Part shown: one piece after another, positions 8,630-17,294 of the stretch
Layout: every line of letters starts with the position of its first letter
Numbering within the stretch: position 1 is the first letter of the stretch
The notes under the pieces: generated by a model
Seen by the model: the letters and a program-made list of their open reading frames with translations, nothing else
Databases searched by the model: none
What the model was told of the DNA's origin: nothing
Translations under genes and position numbers: made by a program
Source: Arthrobacter sp. ISL-5
Lineage (GTDB): Bacteria; Actinomycetota; Actinomycetes; Actinomycetales; Micrococcaceae
Assembly (NCBI RefSeq): GCF_018613835.1
Contig: NZ_JAGGPM010000046.1
Location: forward strand, 1 to 64,000
Direction of reading: 5' to 3'
DNA length: 64,000 bases

Positions 8630-9655
8630 ATGAGCAGGCGTGTACTGGTACTTGCCCACACCGGCCGCGAAGAATCCCTGAAGGCTGCCTGGGAGGCGTG
8701 CGCCCAGCTGCATGCCTTTGGCATCATCCCCGTGATGCAGAAGTCGGAACTGGGCGACATGGAAGGGTTTTTCGGCCGGCTGGAGCAGCCGGTCGAGATC
8801 CTGCACGACCACATTCAGTTGCCCGACGTCGAACTGGTCATGGTGCTCGGAGGGGACGGCACCATCCTGCGCGCCGCGGAACTGGTGCGGGAAGTGGACG
8901 TGCCGCTGCTGGGCGTGAACCTTGGCCATGTCGGCTTCCTGGCCGAAAGCGAGCGTGCGGACCTCGCCCAGACGGTCGAATGGATCGCCAGCCGTGAATA
9001 CACGGTGGAGGAGCGGATGACCATCGACGTCCAGGTCTGGGTCCGCGGCCACAAGATCTGGCACACCTGGGCCCTCAACGAAGCCGCCATCGAAAAAGGC
9101 AACCGGGAGCGGATGCTTGAAGTGGTCACCGAAGTGGACGAGCGTCCGCTGACGTCCTTCGGCTGCGACGGCGTGGTGCTGGCAACTCCCACGGGCTCCA
9201 CCGCCTACGCCTTCTCCGCCGGCGGCCCGGTGGTGTGGCCGGAAGTGGAAGCCCTGCTGATCGTCCCCATCAGCGCCCATGCCCTGTTCGCCAAGCCCTT
9301 GGTGGTGTCGCCCCGGTCCCGGCTGGCGGTGGAGGTGCTGAACCGGACGGACGCCCAGGGCGTGCTGTGGTGCGACGGCCGGCGCTCGGTGGACCTGCCG
9401 CCCGGCGCCCGCGTTGAAGTCACCAGGTCCGCCACCCCGGTCCGGCTGGCGCGCACCCACCAGACGCCGTTTTCGGCGCGGCTGGTCCGCAAGTTTGAAC
9501 TGCCCATCCATGGCTGGCGCGGACCCGTGCCCCAGTCAGAGGCCATCAATACCGGCCCGGTGCCCATAGTGCGCACGCCCCGGCCCATGACGCCGCCCTC
9601 CGCGCAGCACCCTGCAGCGTCCGACGACGAATCCGATCCTCCGACGGAGAAGTGA
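8630..9655 (+). CDS. nadK: NAD kinase
   Basis: Phosphorylates NAD to NADP in the cytoplasm. 341 aa, somewhat long because of a Pro/Ser-rich C-terminal tail of about 50 residues. The diagnostic GGDGTIL motif is at 74-80, the conserved ALNEAAIEKG motif near 142, and DGVVLATPTGSTAY is the substrate-binding loop. It lies 12 bp after tlyA and 3 bp before recN, so the three are almost certainly one transcript. Confidence 0.95.
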   Translation: MSRRVLVLAHTGREESLKAAWEACAQLHAFGIIPVMQKSELGDMEGFFGRLEQPVEILHDHIQLPDVELVMVLGGDGTILRAAELVREVDVPLLGVNLGHVGFLAESERADLAQTVEWIASREYTVEERMTIDVQVWVRGHKIWHTWALNEAAIEKGNRERMLEVVTEVDERPLTSFGCDGVVLATPTGSTAYAFSAGGPVVWPEVEALLIVPISAHALFAKPLVVSPRSRLAVEVLNRTDAQGVLWCDGRRSVDLPPGARVEVTRSATPVRLARTHQTPFSARLVRKFELPIHGWRGPVPQSEAINTGPVPIVRTPRPMTPPSAQHPAASDDESDPPTEK

Positions 9656-9658
9656 ACC

Positions 9659-11398
9659 ATGCTTGAAGAACTGAGAATCCGAGATCTGGGCGTCATCGCG
9701 GACGCCACGCTGCCGCTGGGCCCCGGGCTCAGCGTGGTCACCGGCGAGACCGGTGCCGGCAAGACCATGGTGGTCACCGCCGTCGGGCTGCTGCTCGGCG
9801 CGCGTTCGGATGCGGGCGCCGTGCGCAGCGGAGCCAAGAGCGCCTCCGCCGAAGCCGTGGTGCGGCTTGACGCCGGGCACTTCGCCCTGGCACGCGCCCG
9901 GGACGCTGGCGCCGAGATCGAGGAGTTCGACGGCGGCGCGGAACTGCTGCTGGCACGGCGCCTGGGCGCGGACGGACGCAGCCGGGCATTCCTGGGCGGC
10001 CGGGGCGCGCCCGTGGGCGTGCTGGCCGAAATCGGCGAATCGCTCGTGGTGGTGCACGGGCAATCGGACCAGATCCGGCTCAAGGGATCCGCGGCGCAGC
10101 GTGAAGCCCTCGACAGGTTCGCGGGGGATAACCTCGCCGCCACGCTGGGCAGCTTCCAGGAACTGTACGGCTCGTGGAAGTCCAGCCGGGCCGAGCTCGA
10201 ATCGCTCCGCAGCGCCGCCAGGGACCGGCTGCGCGAGGCGGAGTCGCTGGAGGCGGCGCTGGCGGAAATTGATGCCGTGGACCCGCAGCCCGGTGAGGAC
10301 GAGGCACTCAAGGCCGAGGCCGTGAAGCTCGCCAACGTTGAGGAACTTCGGATCGCCGCCACCACGGCGCATCAGGCCATCATTGCCGAAGACTTCTCAG
10401 AGACCGGCGATGCCACCTCCCTCGTGGACGCGGCCAAGCGGACGCTGGAGCACGTGGCCGAGCATGATGAGGAGCTCGGCGCGGCCGCAGCGCGCCTCGC
10501 CGAAGTGGGCTTCCTGCTCAACGACATCGCCACGGAACTGGCCAGCTACCAGGCCGGGCTGGATTCGGAGGGGCCGGAGCGGCTGGCCGAGATCGAAGAC
10601 CGGCGGGCAGCCCTGGCCAAGCTGGTCCGCAAGTACGCGCCGAGCATCGACGAGGTCCTGGTCTGGGCGGAAAACGCCCGCGTCCGCTTCGACGAACTCC
10701 AGGATGATTCCACCCGGATCGAGAGCCTGGACGCCGAAGTGGTGCGGGCCGAAGCTGAACTTACGAAGCAGGCAGCGGCCATCAGCAAGATCCGGGCCAA
10801 GGCGGCCAAGGAGCTGTCGGCACGGGTCAGTGCGGAGCTGAAGGCCCTTGCCATGGCGGACGCCACGCTGGTGATCACCATCGAAGCCGCGGGACAGCTG
10901 GGGCCCCACGGCGCGGACGAGATTTCCTTCCTGCTCCGGCCGCACTCCGGCGCGCCCGCGCGGCCGCTGGGCAAGGGTGCCTCCGGCGGTGAACTTTCCC
11001 GCGTCATGCTCGCCATCGAGGTGGTGCTGGCTGCCGTTGATCCGGTGCCCACGTTCGTCTTCGACGAGGTGGACGCCGGGGTGGGCGGGCGTGCCGCCGT
11101 CGAGATCGGCCGGCGGCTGGCCATGCTGGCACGGCATGTGCAAGTCCTGGTGGTCACACACCTGCCCCAAGTCGCGGCCTTCGCCGATCAGCACATCCGC
11201 GTGACCAAGACCTCCGTACGGGGCTCCGACGGCGGCACCGCCACCGGATTCACCTCCAGTGATGTTCAACTCCTGGACGAGGCGGAACGGGTCAGGGAAC
11301 TGGCCCGGATGCTCGCAGGCCAGGAGGACTCCGAAACGGCCCAGGCCCACGCCCAGGAACTGCTGGACGACGCCAAGCTGCTGCCGCAGCGCGCCTGA
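9659..11398 (+). CDS. recN: DNA repair protein RecN
   Basis: SMC-like ATPase acting in double-strand-break repair. 579 aa, normal for the family. The Walker A motif GETGAGKT is at 29-36. The central region (about 150-390) is Ala/Glu/Leu-rich coiled coil. The signature GKGASGGELSRVMLAIE and the Walker B FVFDEVDAGVGG follow, then the D-loop and His switch region VVTHLPQVAAFAD. Last gene of the cluster starting at 4881; no strong hairpin follows it. Confidence 0.95.
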   Translation: MLEELRIRDLGVIADATLPLGPGLSVVTGETGAGKTMVVTAVGLLLGARSDAGAVRSGAKSASAEAVVRLDAGHFALARARDAGAEIEEFDGGAELLLARRLGADGRSRAFLGGRGAPVGVLAEIGESLVVVHGQSDQIRLKGSAAQREALDRFAGDNLAATLGSFQELYGSWKSSRAELESLRSAARDRLREAESLEAALAEIDAVDPQPGEDEALKAEAVKLANVEELRIAATTAHQAIIAEDFSETGDATSLVDAAKRTLEHVAEHDEELGAAAARLAEVGFLLNDIATELASYQAGLDSEGPERLAEIEDRRAALAKLVRKYAPSIDEVLVWAENARVRFDELQDDSTRIESLDAEVVRAEAELTKQAAAISKIRAKAAKELSARVSAELKALAMADATLVITIEAAGQLGPHGADEISFLLRPHSGAPARPLGKGASGGELSRVMLAIEVVLAAVDPVPTFVFDEVDAGVGGRAAVEIGRRLAMLARHVQVLVVTHLPQVAAFADQHIRVTKTSVRGSDGGTATGFTSSDVQLLDEAERVRELARMLAGQEDSETAQAHAQELLDDAKLLPQRA

Positions 11399-11413
11399 TC
11401 CCTGACCGCCTGG

Positions 11414-11450
11414 TTCGGCCGCCTGATTGCCTGCCTGATTCGGCCGCCTG
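11414..11450. repeat. Short direct repeat between recN and pyrG
   Basis: TTCGGCCGCCTG occurs at 11414-11425 and again at 11439-11450, exactly 25 bp apart. GCCTGATT is also duplicated between them. It looks like a small slippage or deletion scar in the gap after recN. Confidence 0.6.
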
Positions 11451-11542
11451 TTTGGTGCCCGCCCTTGCCCATGGCGTGCGGACACGGGAGACTGAAGCAT
11501 TTGGGGATGCGTTATCCGATCCGTGGAAGGCTCAATTGATGA

Positions 11543-11548
11543 TAGGCT
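11543..11548 (+). promoter_or_regulatory. -10 box of pyrG
   Basis: TAGGCT ends 8 nt before the GTG at 11557. This arrangement fits a leaderless or near-leaderless pyrG transcript and helps place the start downstream of the longer open frame. Confidence 0.45.
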
Positions 11549-11556
11549 CGAATTCC

Positions 11557-13362
11557 GTGGTGCAGCGATCAAATTCCCGTGTAAATTCCCGGTTCCCGGG
11601 CTCGTCCAAGACGACCAAACACATCTTCGTCACCGGCGGTGTGGCGTCCTCGCTAGGCAAGGGACTGACGGCTTCGAGCCTCGGCCACCTGCTGCGGGCA
11701 CGCGGTTTGTCTGTAACTATGCAGAAGCTCGATCCATATCTGAACGTGGATCCGGGCACGATGAACCCCTTCCAGCACGGCGAGGTCTTTGTCACTGACG
11801 ACGGCGCCGAGACGGACCTCGACATCGGCCATTACGAGCGCTTTCTCGACGAAAACCTCGAAGGTTCGGCCAACGTCACAACCGGCCAGATCTACTCCAC
11901 TGTTATCGCCAAGGAACGCCGCGGCGAGTACCTGGGAGACACCGTTCAGGTCATCCCTCACATCACGGACGAAATCAAGCGGCGCATGCGCCTTCCCGCC
12001 GAGGGCAAGAACGCGCCGGACGTGATCATCACGGAAATCGGCGGCACTGTGGGCGACATCGAGTCGCAGCCGTTCCTCGAATCAGCCCGCCAGGTCCGCC
12101 AGGACGTCGGCCGCGGCAACGTCTTCTTCCTGCACGTCTCCCTGGTTCCCTACATCGGCCCGTCCCAGGAACTGAAGACCAAGCCCACGCAGCACTCCGT
12201 TGCCGCCCTGCGTTCGATCGGCATCCAGCCGGAGGCGATCGTGATCCGCTCGGACCGCGAAGTCCCCGACGCCATGCGTGAAAAGATCGGCCGCATGTGC
12301 GACGTCGACATCGACGCCGTGGTGAACGCCGCCGATGCGCCCAGCATCTACGACATCCCCAAGACCCTGCACTCCCAGGGGCTGGACTCCTACATCGTCC
12401 GCGCTCTTGATCTGCCGTTCAAGGACGTTGACTGGACCAGCTGGGACAAGCTGCTCGAAGCCGTCCACAACCCCAAGCACGAGGTTGAGATCGCGCTCGT
12501 GGGCAAGTACATCGACCTGCCGGACGCCTACCTGTCCGTCACGGAGGCGCTGCGCGCCGGCGGTTTCGCCAACGACACCAAGGTCAAGATCCGCTGGGTC
12601 CCCTCGGACGAATGCGAAACCCACGAGGGCGCCGTCAGGTCGCTGGAGGGCGTTGACGCCATCTGCGTGCCGGGTGGTTTCGGCATCCGCGGCCTGGAAG
12701 GCAAACTGGGCGCGCTGAAGTTCGCCCGTGAATCCCGCCTGCCGGTGCTGGGCCTTTGCCTGGGCCTGCAGTGCATGGTCATTGAGTACGCCCGCAACGT
12801 GGTGGGCCTCGAGGGAGCCTCCTCGAGCGAGTTCGAGCCGGACTCCAAGTATCCGGTGATCGCCACGATGGAAGAGCAGCTGGACATCGTTGAAGGTAAG
12901 GGCGACCTGGGCGGCACCATGCGCCTGGGCCTCTACGAAGCCAAGCTCGATGAAGGTTCCGTCATTGCCGAAACCTACGGCACCACCACGGTCAGCGAAC
13001 GCCACCGCCACCGCTACGAGGTCAACAACAAGTACCGCGAGCAGATTGCCGCCCAGGGCCTGGTGTTCTCCGGAACGTCCCCCGACGGCAAGCTCGTGGA
13101 ATACGTGGAGCTGCCGCGCGAGGTGCACCCGTACTACGTGGCAACGCAGGCCCACCCGGAGCTGAGCTCACGGCCCACCCGGCCGCACCCGCTGTTCGCC
13201 GGCCTGGTCAAGGCCGCCCTGGATCACCAGAGCGGCAGCGCTGACAACGGCACCCTGCCCACCGAGACAACAGTGCCCACGGGGACAACAGCCGGTGACG
13301 CAGCAACTGCGGAGGCCGGGGCCGCTGACGGCCAGTCCGCCCGCACGGTAACCGCAAAGTAG
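11557..13362 (+). CDS. pyrG: CTP synthase
   Basis: Converts UTP to CTP using glutamine. The synthetase domain begins with KHIFVTGGVASSLGKGLTAS and contains FQHGEVFVTDDGAETDLD. The class I glutamine amidotransferase half has the nucleophile Cys401 in GLCLGLQCM. About 601 aa from GTG 11557; the next codon is also GTG and equally possible. Upstream in-frame ATGs lack both a ribosome site and conserved sequence. The C-terminus is extended by about 40 Thr/Ala-rich residues beyond the E. coli form. It heads a conserved set with the Nudix gene and xerD, as in M. tuberculosis (Rv1699-Rv1701). Confidence 0.93.
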   Translation: MVQRSNSRVNSRFPGSSKTTKHIFVTGGVASSLGKGLTASSLGHLLRARGLSVTMQKLDPYLNVDPGTMNPFQHGEVFVTDDGAETDLDIGHYERFLDENLEGSANVTTGQIYSTVIAKERRGEYLGDTVQVIPHITDEIKRRMRLPAEGKNAPDVIITEIGGTVGDIESQPFLESARQVRQDVGRGNVFFLHVSLVPYIGPSQELKTKPTQHSVAALRSIGIQPEAIVIRSDREVPDAMREKIGRMCDVDIDAVVNAADAPSIYDIPKTLHSQGLDSYIVRALDLPFKDVDWTSWDKLLEAVHNPKHEVEIALVGKYIDLPDAYLSVTEALRAGGFANDTKVKIRWVPSDECETHEGAVRSLEGVDAICVPGGFGIRGLEGKLGALKFARESRLPVLGLCLGLQCMVIEYARNVVGLEGASSSEFEPDSKYPVIATMEEQLDIVEGKGDLGGTMRLGLYEAKLDEGSVIAETYGTTTVSERHRHRYEVNNKYREQIAAQGLVFSGTSPDGKLVEYVELPREVHPYYVATQAHPELSSRPTRPHPLFAGLVKAALDHQSGSADNGTLPTETTVPTGTTAGDAATAEAGAADGQSARTVTAK

Positions 13363-13389
13363 ACAGAGCAACAACGTAAGGACGGCGCG

Positions 13390-14052
13390 ATGCCCGGTAA
13401 GTCTGAAAACATCCCTGCTGCACGGCAGGTTTCGGATGCGCCGAGCCCGCGCCGTCTGTTGTCTACGGAAAAGGTCTACGAGGGACGGATCTGGGACGTC
13501 GTCAGTGACAGCTTCAAGCTCACTGACGACGGCGATGCCCTGGTCCGGGACTACATCGACCACCCGGGGGCGGTCGCCGTGCTGCCCATGAACGACGCCG
13601 GCGAGGTGCTGCTGATCAAGCAGTACCGGCATCCGGTGGGCATGGATCTCTGGGAAATCCCGGCGGGCCTGCTGGACGTCGAGGGTGAAGACTTCGTGGC
13701 GGGCGCCGCACGGGAACTCGCCGAGGAGGCGGACCTCGTGGCCGGCACGTGGAACGTCCTGGTGGATTTTTTCAATTCGCCCGGGTCCTCCAGCGAGGCC
13801 ATCCGCATCTACCTGGCCCGCGGGCTCAGCGAGGTGCCGCATCACGAGCTCCACGTGCGCACGGACGAGGAAGCGGAGATCGAACTGCACTGGATTCCGC
13901 TCGAGGACGCCGTTGCGGCGGTGCTGGACGGCCGCCTGCACAACCCGTCGGCCGTCGTCGGGATCCTCGCCGCCGCCGCGGCGAAGGCCGAGAACTTCGG
14001 CGGCCTCCGCCCGGCGAACGCGCCCTGGCCCGCCCATCCAAGCCAGCGCTGA
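13390..14052 (+). CDS. Nudix hydrolase, probable ADP-ribose pyrophosphatase
   Basis: 220 aa. Carries IPAGLLDVEGEDF followed by RELAEEADL. This Nudix box has the extra residue seen in actinobacterial ADP-ribose pyrophosphatases; the canonical final Gly is replaced (EEADL instead of EEAGL). It sits between pyrG and xerD, where M. tuberculosis has the characterised ADPRase Rv1700. Expected to hydrolyse ADP-ribose to AMP and ribose-5-phosphate. The stop codon overlaps the xerD start. Confidence 0.85.
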   Translation: MPGKSENIPAARQVSDAPSPRRLLSTEKVYEGRIWDVVSDSFKLTDDGDALVRDYIDHPGAVAVLPMNDAGEVLLIKQYRHPVGMDLWEIPAGLLDVEGEDFVAGAARELAEEADLVAGTWNVLVDFFNSPGSSSEAIRIYLARGLSEVPHHELHVRTDEEAEIELHWIPLEDAVAAVLDGRLHNPSAVVGILAAAAAKAENFGGLRPANAPWPAHPSQR

Positions 14053-15092
14053 TGACTGCGGGCACGGCAGCAGCAGAGAAGCCATCGGCAGGCGCTCCAG
14101 AGGATCAACCGCAGGGAGAAACCGCACCACGGCAGCCTGCGCGCCCGGAACGCCCGCGGACAGCAATCGACCGTGCCGTGACGGATTACCTCCAGCACAT
14201 GGGCGTCGAACGCGGACTGGCCGCCAACACGCTCGCCGCCTACCGCCGTGACCTGGCCCGCTACTCGAACTACCTCGCCGTCGAGGGCGTCAGCCGCCCG
14301 GGCGATGTGACCCGCCACCATGTGACGGGCTTCGTGCAGGCACTGTCCGACGGCTCCGACGGCGGGACGCCCCTCGGGGTGCGGTCCGCGGCCCGGACGG
14401 TGGTTGCCGTCCGCGGACTGCACAAGTTCTGGGCACTGGAAGGCACCACGACGGCGGATCCGGCCAGCGATGTCCACCCGCCCATGCCCGGGAAAAGGCT
14501 GCCCAAAGCCATCACGGTGGATGAAGTCACCAGGATTTTGGAAGCGGCCGGCACGGACACCGCCACCGGCCTGCGGGACCGGGCACTGCTCGAATTCCTC
14601 TACTCCACCGGTGCCCGCATCAGCGAAGCCGTGGGTCTGGACGTGGACGACATCTCGCTGCAGCATGCCGAGCACGGGCCCGCGATCGTGCGCCTGTTCG
14701 GCAAGGGCTCCAAGGAGCGGCTCGTTCCGCTGGGTTCGTACGGAGCCCGGGCGCTAGACGCCTACCTGGTCCGCGGCCGCCCCCTGCTGGCTGCCAAAGG
14801 CAAGGGCACGCCGGCACTTTTCCTTAACGCCAGGGGAGGTCGCATCAGCAGGCAAAGCGCGTGGACCATCCTGAAGGCCGCCGCGGACAAGGCCAACATC
14901 ACCAAGGACGTTTCCCCCCACACGCTTCGCCACTCCTTCGCCACCCACCTGCTCGAGGGCGGGGCGGATGTGCGCGTGGTCCAGGAGCTCCTCGGCCACG
15001 CGTCCGTGACCACCACACAGGTCTACACCTTGGTGACGGCCGACACGCTGCGCGAAATCTACGTCGCCGCCCACCCCCGGGCCCTGGGCTAG
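14052..15092 (+). CDS. xerD: Tyrosine recombinase XerD
   Basis: 346 aa from the ATG at 14052, which overlaps the stop of the Nudix gene. The first 35 residues are a nonconserved Pro/Glu-rich extension. A SAM-like core-binding domain covers about 38-128 and the catalytic domain 150-340. Active-site residues are visible: Arg189 (GARISE), Lys in GKGSK near 218, His290 and Arg293 (HTLRHSF), His316 (LLGHASV) and nucleophile Tyr325. XerD with XerC resolves chromosome dimers at dif. The pyrG-linked position makes it the housekeeping XerD and not a phage integrase. Confidence 0.93.
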   Translation: MTAGTAAAEKPSAGAPEDQPQGETAPRQPARPERPRTAIDRAVTDYLQHMGVERGLAANTLAAYRRDLARYSNYLAVEGVSRPGDVTRHHVTGFVQALSDGSDGGTPLGVRSAARTVVAVRGLHKFWALEGTTTADPASDVHPPMPGKRLPKAITVDEVTRILEAAGTDTATGLRDRALLEFLYSTGARISEAVGLDVDDISLQHAEHGPAIVRLFGKGSKERLVPLGSYGARALDAYLVRGRPLLAAKGKGTPALFLNARGGRISRQSAWTILKAAADKANITKDVSPHTLRHSFATHLLEGGADVRVVQELLGHASVTTTQVYTLVTADTLREIYVAAHPRALG

Positions 15093-15178
15093 GCGCTTCG
15101 GGCACTTCGCCGGCCCCGATGCGCCCCGCAGCTGCACACAGGTCGCTCCGGATTGCCGCGTGACAGCAGTTCCGCGGC

Positions 15179-15184
15179 TAGGCT
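15179..15184 (+). promoter_or_regulatory. -10 box of mutT-like gene
   Basis: TAGGCT ends 7 nt before the ATG at 15192, indicating a leaderless transcript. It also favours that ATG over the in-frame start 39 nt upstream. Confidence 0.5.
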
Positions 15185-15191
15185 GGTCTGC

Positions 15192-15683
15192 ATGACCTCT
15201 GTGCCCGTCACCCTGTGCTTCCTCCTCCGGGAGCGCCCGGATGAAGGAACCGACGTTCTGCTGGGCCTGAAAAAGACCGGATTCGGAACCGGGAAGATCG
15301 TCGGCCTGGGCGGGCACGTGGAAGCGGGGGAGACGGACGCCGAGGCCGCCTGCCGTGAGGTCTTTGAGGAAGCCGGTATCACCGTTCTGGAGGAAGACCT
15401 TCGCGACGCCGGACTGATCGAATTCGTCTTTCCCTCCCGGCCGGAATGGAACATGTCCACCCGGCTCTTCACGACTCGTCGGTGGGCCGGCGACCCCGTG
15501 GAGAGTTCCGAGATTGTTCCGGAATGGTTCCCGGCCTCCGCTCTTCCTTTGGAGCGCATGTGGCAGGACGCAGAGCACTGGCTGCCCGCTGCCGTGGATG
15601 GGGGAGTCGTTGAGGCCGTCATCACCCTGAACGAGGACAACGAGACGGTGGCCTCAGCTGAATATTCTTCGCGGGGTGTGTAA
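15192..15683 (+). CDS. MutT/MTH1-type Nudix hydrolase (8-oxo-dGTP diphosphatase family)
   Basis: 163 aa from the ATG at 15192. The Nudix box at residues 40-63 is canonical (GHVEAGETDAEAACREVFEE then AGI). The preceding LLGLKKTGFGTGKIVGLGG resembles the MTH1 entry loop, so the protein is likely to cleanse oxidised purine nucleoside triphosphates. It is a monocistronic gene after xerD and opens a stretch of genes absent from this position in the M. tuberculosis order. Confidence 0.8.
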   Translation: MTSVPVTLCFLLRERPDEGTDVLLGLKKTGFGTGKIVGLGGHVEAGETDAEAACREVFEEAGITVLEEDLRDAGLIEFVFPSRPEWNMSTRLFTTRRWAGDPVESSEIVPEWFPASALPLERMWQDAEHWLPAAVDGGVVEAVITLNEDNETVASAEYSSRGV

Positions 15684-15757
15684 CAGCCGGTCCTCTGGCG
15701 GAAACAATACGTTTAGCCTGCCAGACCAGGACCGTACTTCTTTCGTTTGGGGGATGC

Positions 15758-16267
15758 GTGGGATCGGAACGCGAACTGGCGTTCATCGCCGTTCATAAGG
15801 AAAGCTATCCGCGGGTTTACAGATTCGTGCGGCGGCGCGTGGAGTCTGCGGAAGTTGCTGAGGAGCTCGCAGCGGACGTCTTCCGCGTGGCGTGGCAGAA
15901 GTGGGGTGACGGGGCTCGGACGGACACCGCCTGGCTTTTTACGGTGGCCCGGAATCTGATCGGAAATGCTTACCGGAGCCGTGACCGGCAGCTGGCGCTG
16001 CAGGAGAAACTCCGGTCAGCCTCGGAACTCCGCACGGGCGGAGAGTCCGCGGACCTGGTGGTCCACGACGTGATGGCTGCACTGCGTGAGAATGAGCGCG
16101 ACATCCTTCAGCTGGCCTATTGGGACGAGATGAGCATGGCGGAAATCGCCGGTGTGCTTGGGTGCAGCGAATCCGCCGCGAGAGTCCGCCTGCACCGTGC
16201 ACGGGCCGCATTTCGCAAGCAGATGCCGGCGGCGGCCGGGTCGATCACGCAGAAGACGGGAGCATGA
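15758..16267 (+). CDS. ECF-type RNA polymerase sigma factor
   Basis: 169 aa starting at GTG 15758 in a GGGGGA context. The sigma-2 region is at about 10-75 (YPRVYRFVRRRV, then TDTAWLFTVARNLIGNAYR). Sigma-4 covers about 100-155, with the helix-turn-helix MSMAEIAGVLGCSESAARVR. The next gene begins 1 bp after its stop and encodes a single-pass membrane protein, the usual layout for an ECF sigma and its regulator. No typical ECF GGAAC/CGTT promoter pair at correct spacing is visible upstream, so autoregulation is not supported. Confidence 0.88.
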   Translation: MGSERELAFIAVHKESYPRVYRFVRRRVESAEVAEELAADVFRVAWQKWGDGARTDTAWLFTVARNLIGNAYRSRDRQLALQEKLRSASELRTGGESADLVVHDVMAALRENERDILQLAYWDEMSMAEIAGVLGCSESAARVRLHRARAAFRKQMPAAAGSITQKTGA

Positions 16268-16268
16268 G

Positions 16269-17216
16269 ATGGATCCGATCCAGAAGCTGATTTCCGGGGC
16301 CGACCCGCTCCGTTACGATACTGCGGAGGCCCCCGACGCTGACACGGCCCTGCGCGGAGTGCTCGCCGGGCCCCCTCTGTTCAGTGACAGCCTGCCAGCC
16401 AATTTGGTGCCGTTCGAGGAGCGGAGGCGGCGTCGGGCGCGGTTAGCCGGAGGGCTTGCGCTGGCCGCGGCCGCGATGACAGCCGGCGTCCTGGTGGCAA
16501 CGAACCTCGGGCCCGTGACGTCGGCGCCGGCTCCTGCCGGCCCCGTTGCGCCGACCGCTTCGGAAACGACACCGGCAGTATCGCCGACGCCGGCAGCATC
16601 ACGGACGGCGCCATCGACTCCGACGCCGACCCGGCCGGCGGCAGCAGTTGCGTGGACGTCCTTCACCGACGGCACGGGCCAGGCGACCTTTGAACACCCA
16701 GCCGGCTGGACCATATCTGAATCTCCTCAGAAGACCCAACTGGGTGCATTCAACACTGTTGAGGTGAAGAATCCTGCCGGCAAAACAATGGCAACTCTGT
16801 CCTTGGTTTACGACGGCGCGGGAGGTCCGGCCTGCCCGGAACCCAAGCCGTTCTCCACACTCGACTCCGTCGTCCTGGACATTCCGCAGAAGGCTTCGAA
16901 GCTCAGGGAGTTTCCCCGCGGTCCGTCGGCCTTTGTGTTCAGGGTCATCGAATCAGACAAGGTGTACGGTTCAATGGCGCTGAGTGACATCCCCCTCGAT
17001 CCCGGCACCGTAACATGCGGGCTGGACAACACCATCCTCGCCCCCGACAATGTTCCCTTCGCACACTTCGGGGACTCGTTGTGGCTCGAGGCCAGCGGCC
17101 GGGCGGCGGCGCTCACCTTCGATTCGGTTGCCGAAGCGAAGGCCTATATGCAGACGCAGGAGTATCAGGACGTAAAACGGATGCTCGTCTCGCTGGAGCT
17201 GCGGCCATCGAAGTAG
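16269..17216 (+). CDS. Single-pass membrane protein paired with the ECF sigma factor
   Basis: 315 aa from ATG 16269. The N-terminal 60 residues are cytoplasmic (DPIQKLISGADPLRY), followed by an Arg-rich stretch and one membrane helix (about 62-82). A Thr/Pro/Ala-rich linker of about 50 residues leads to an extracellular domain of roughly 180 residues with two Cys. The layout resembles CU044_5270-like proteins, often encoded next to actinobacterial ECF sigma factors. It could be the cognate anti-sigma or sensor, but no zinc anti-sigma motif (HxxxCxxC) is present. Function unproven. Confidence 0.7.
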   Translation: MDPIQKLISGADPLRYDTAEAPDADTALRGVLAGPPLFSDSLPANLVPFEERRRRRARLAGGLALAAAAMTAGVLVATNLGPVTSAPAPAGPVAPTASETTPAVSPTPAASRTAPSTPTPTRPAAAVAWTSFTDGTGQATFEHPAGWTISESPQKTQLGAFNTVEVKNPAGKTMATLSLVYDGAGGPACPEPKPFSTLDSVVLDIPQKASKLREFPRGPSAFVFRVIESDKVYGSMALSDIPLDPGTVTCGLDNTILAPDNVPFAHFGDSLWLEASGRAAALTFDSVAEAKAYMQTQEYQDVKRMLVSLELRPSK

Positions 17217-17230
17217 CGCCCCATTAAGGC

Positions 17231-17272
17231 GACGGCGGGCCGGGCACCCGATAAGGCGACCGGCCCGGCGTC
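17231..17272. terminator. Bidirectional hairpin terminator
   Basis: 13-nt arms at 17231-17243 and 17260-17272 pair with one mismatch around a 16-nt loop. It lies between the convergent ends of the membrane-protein gene and prpC. Confidence 0.6.
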
Positions 17273-17294
17273 GTGTGTTCTGCGGAAGTGGAAG

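Noticed and set aside
14052..15092. XerD as a phage or island integrase
   Set aside because: It lies in the conserved pyrG-ADPRase-xerD order and has all housekeeping XerD features.
15700..15719. ECF promoter (GGAAAC ... CGTT) ahead of the sigma gene
   Set aside because: The two elements are only a few bases apart instead of about 16-17.
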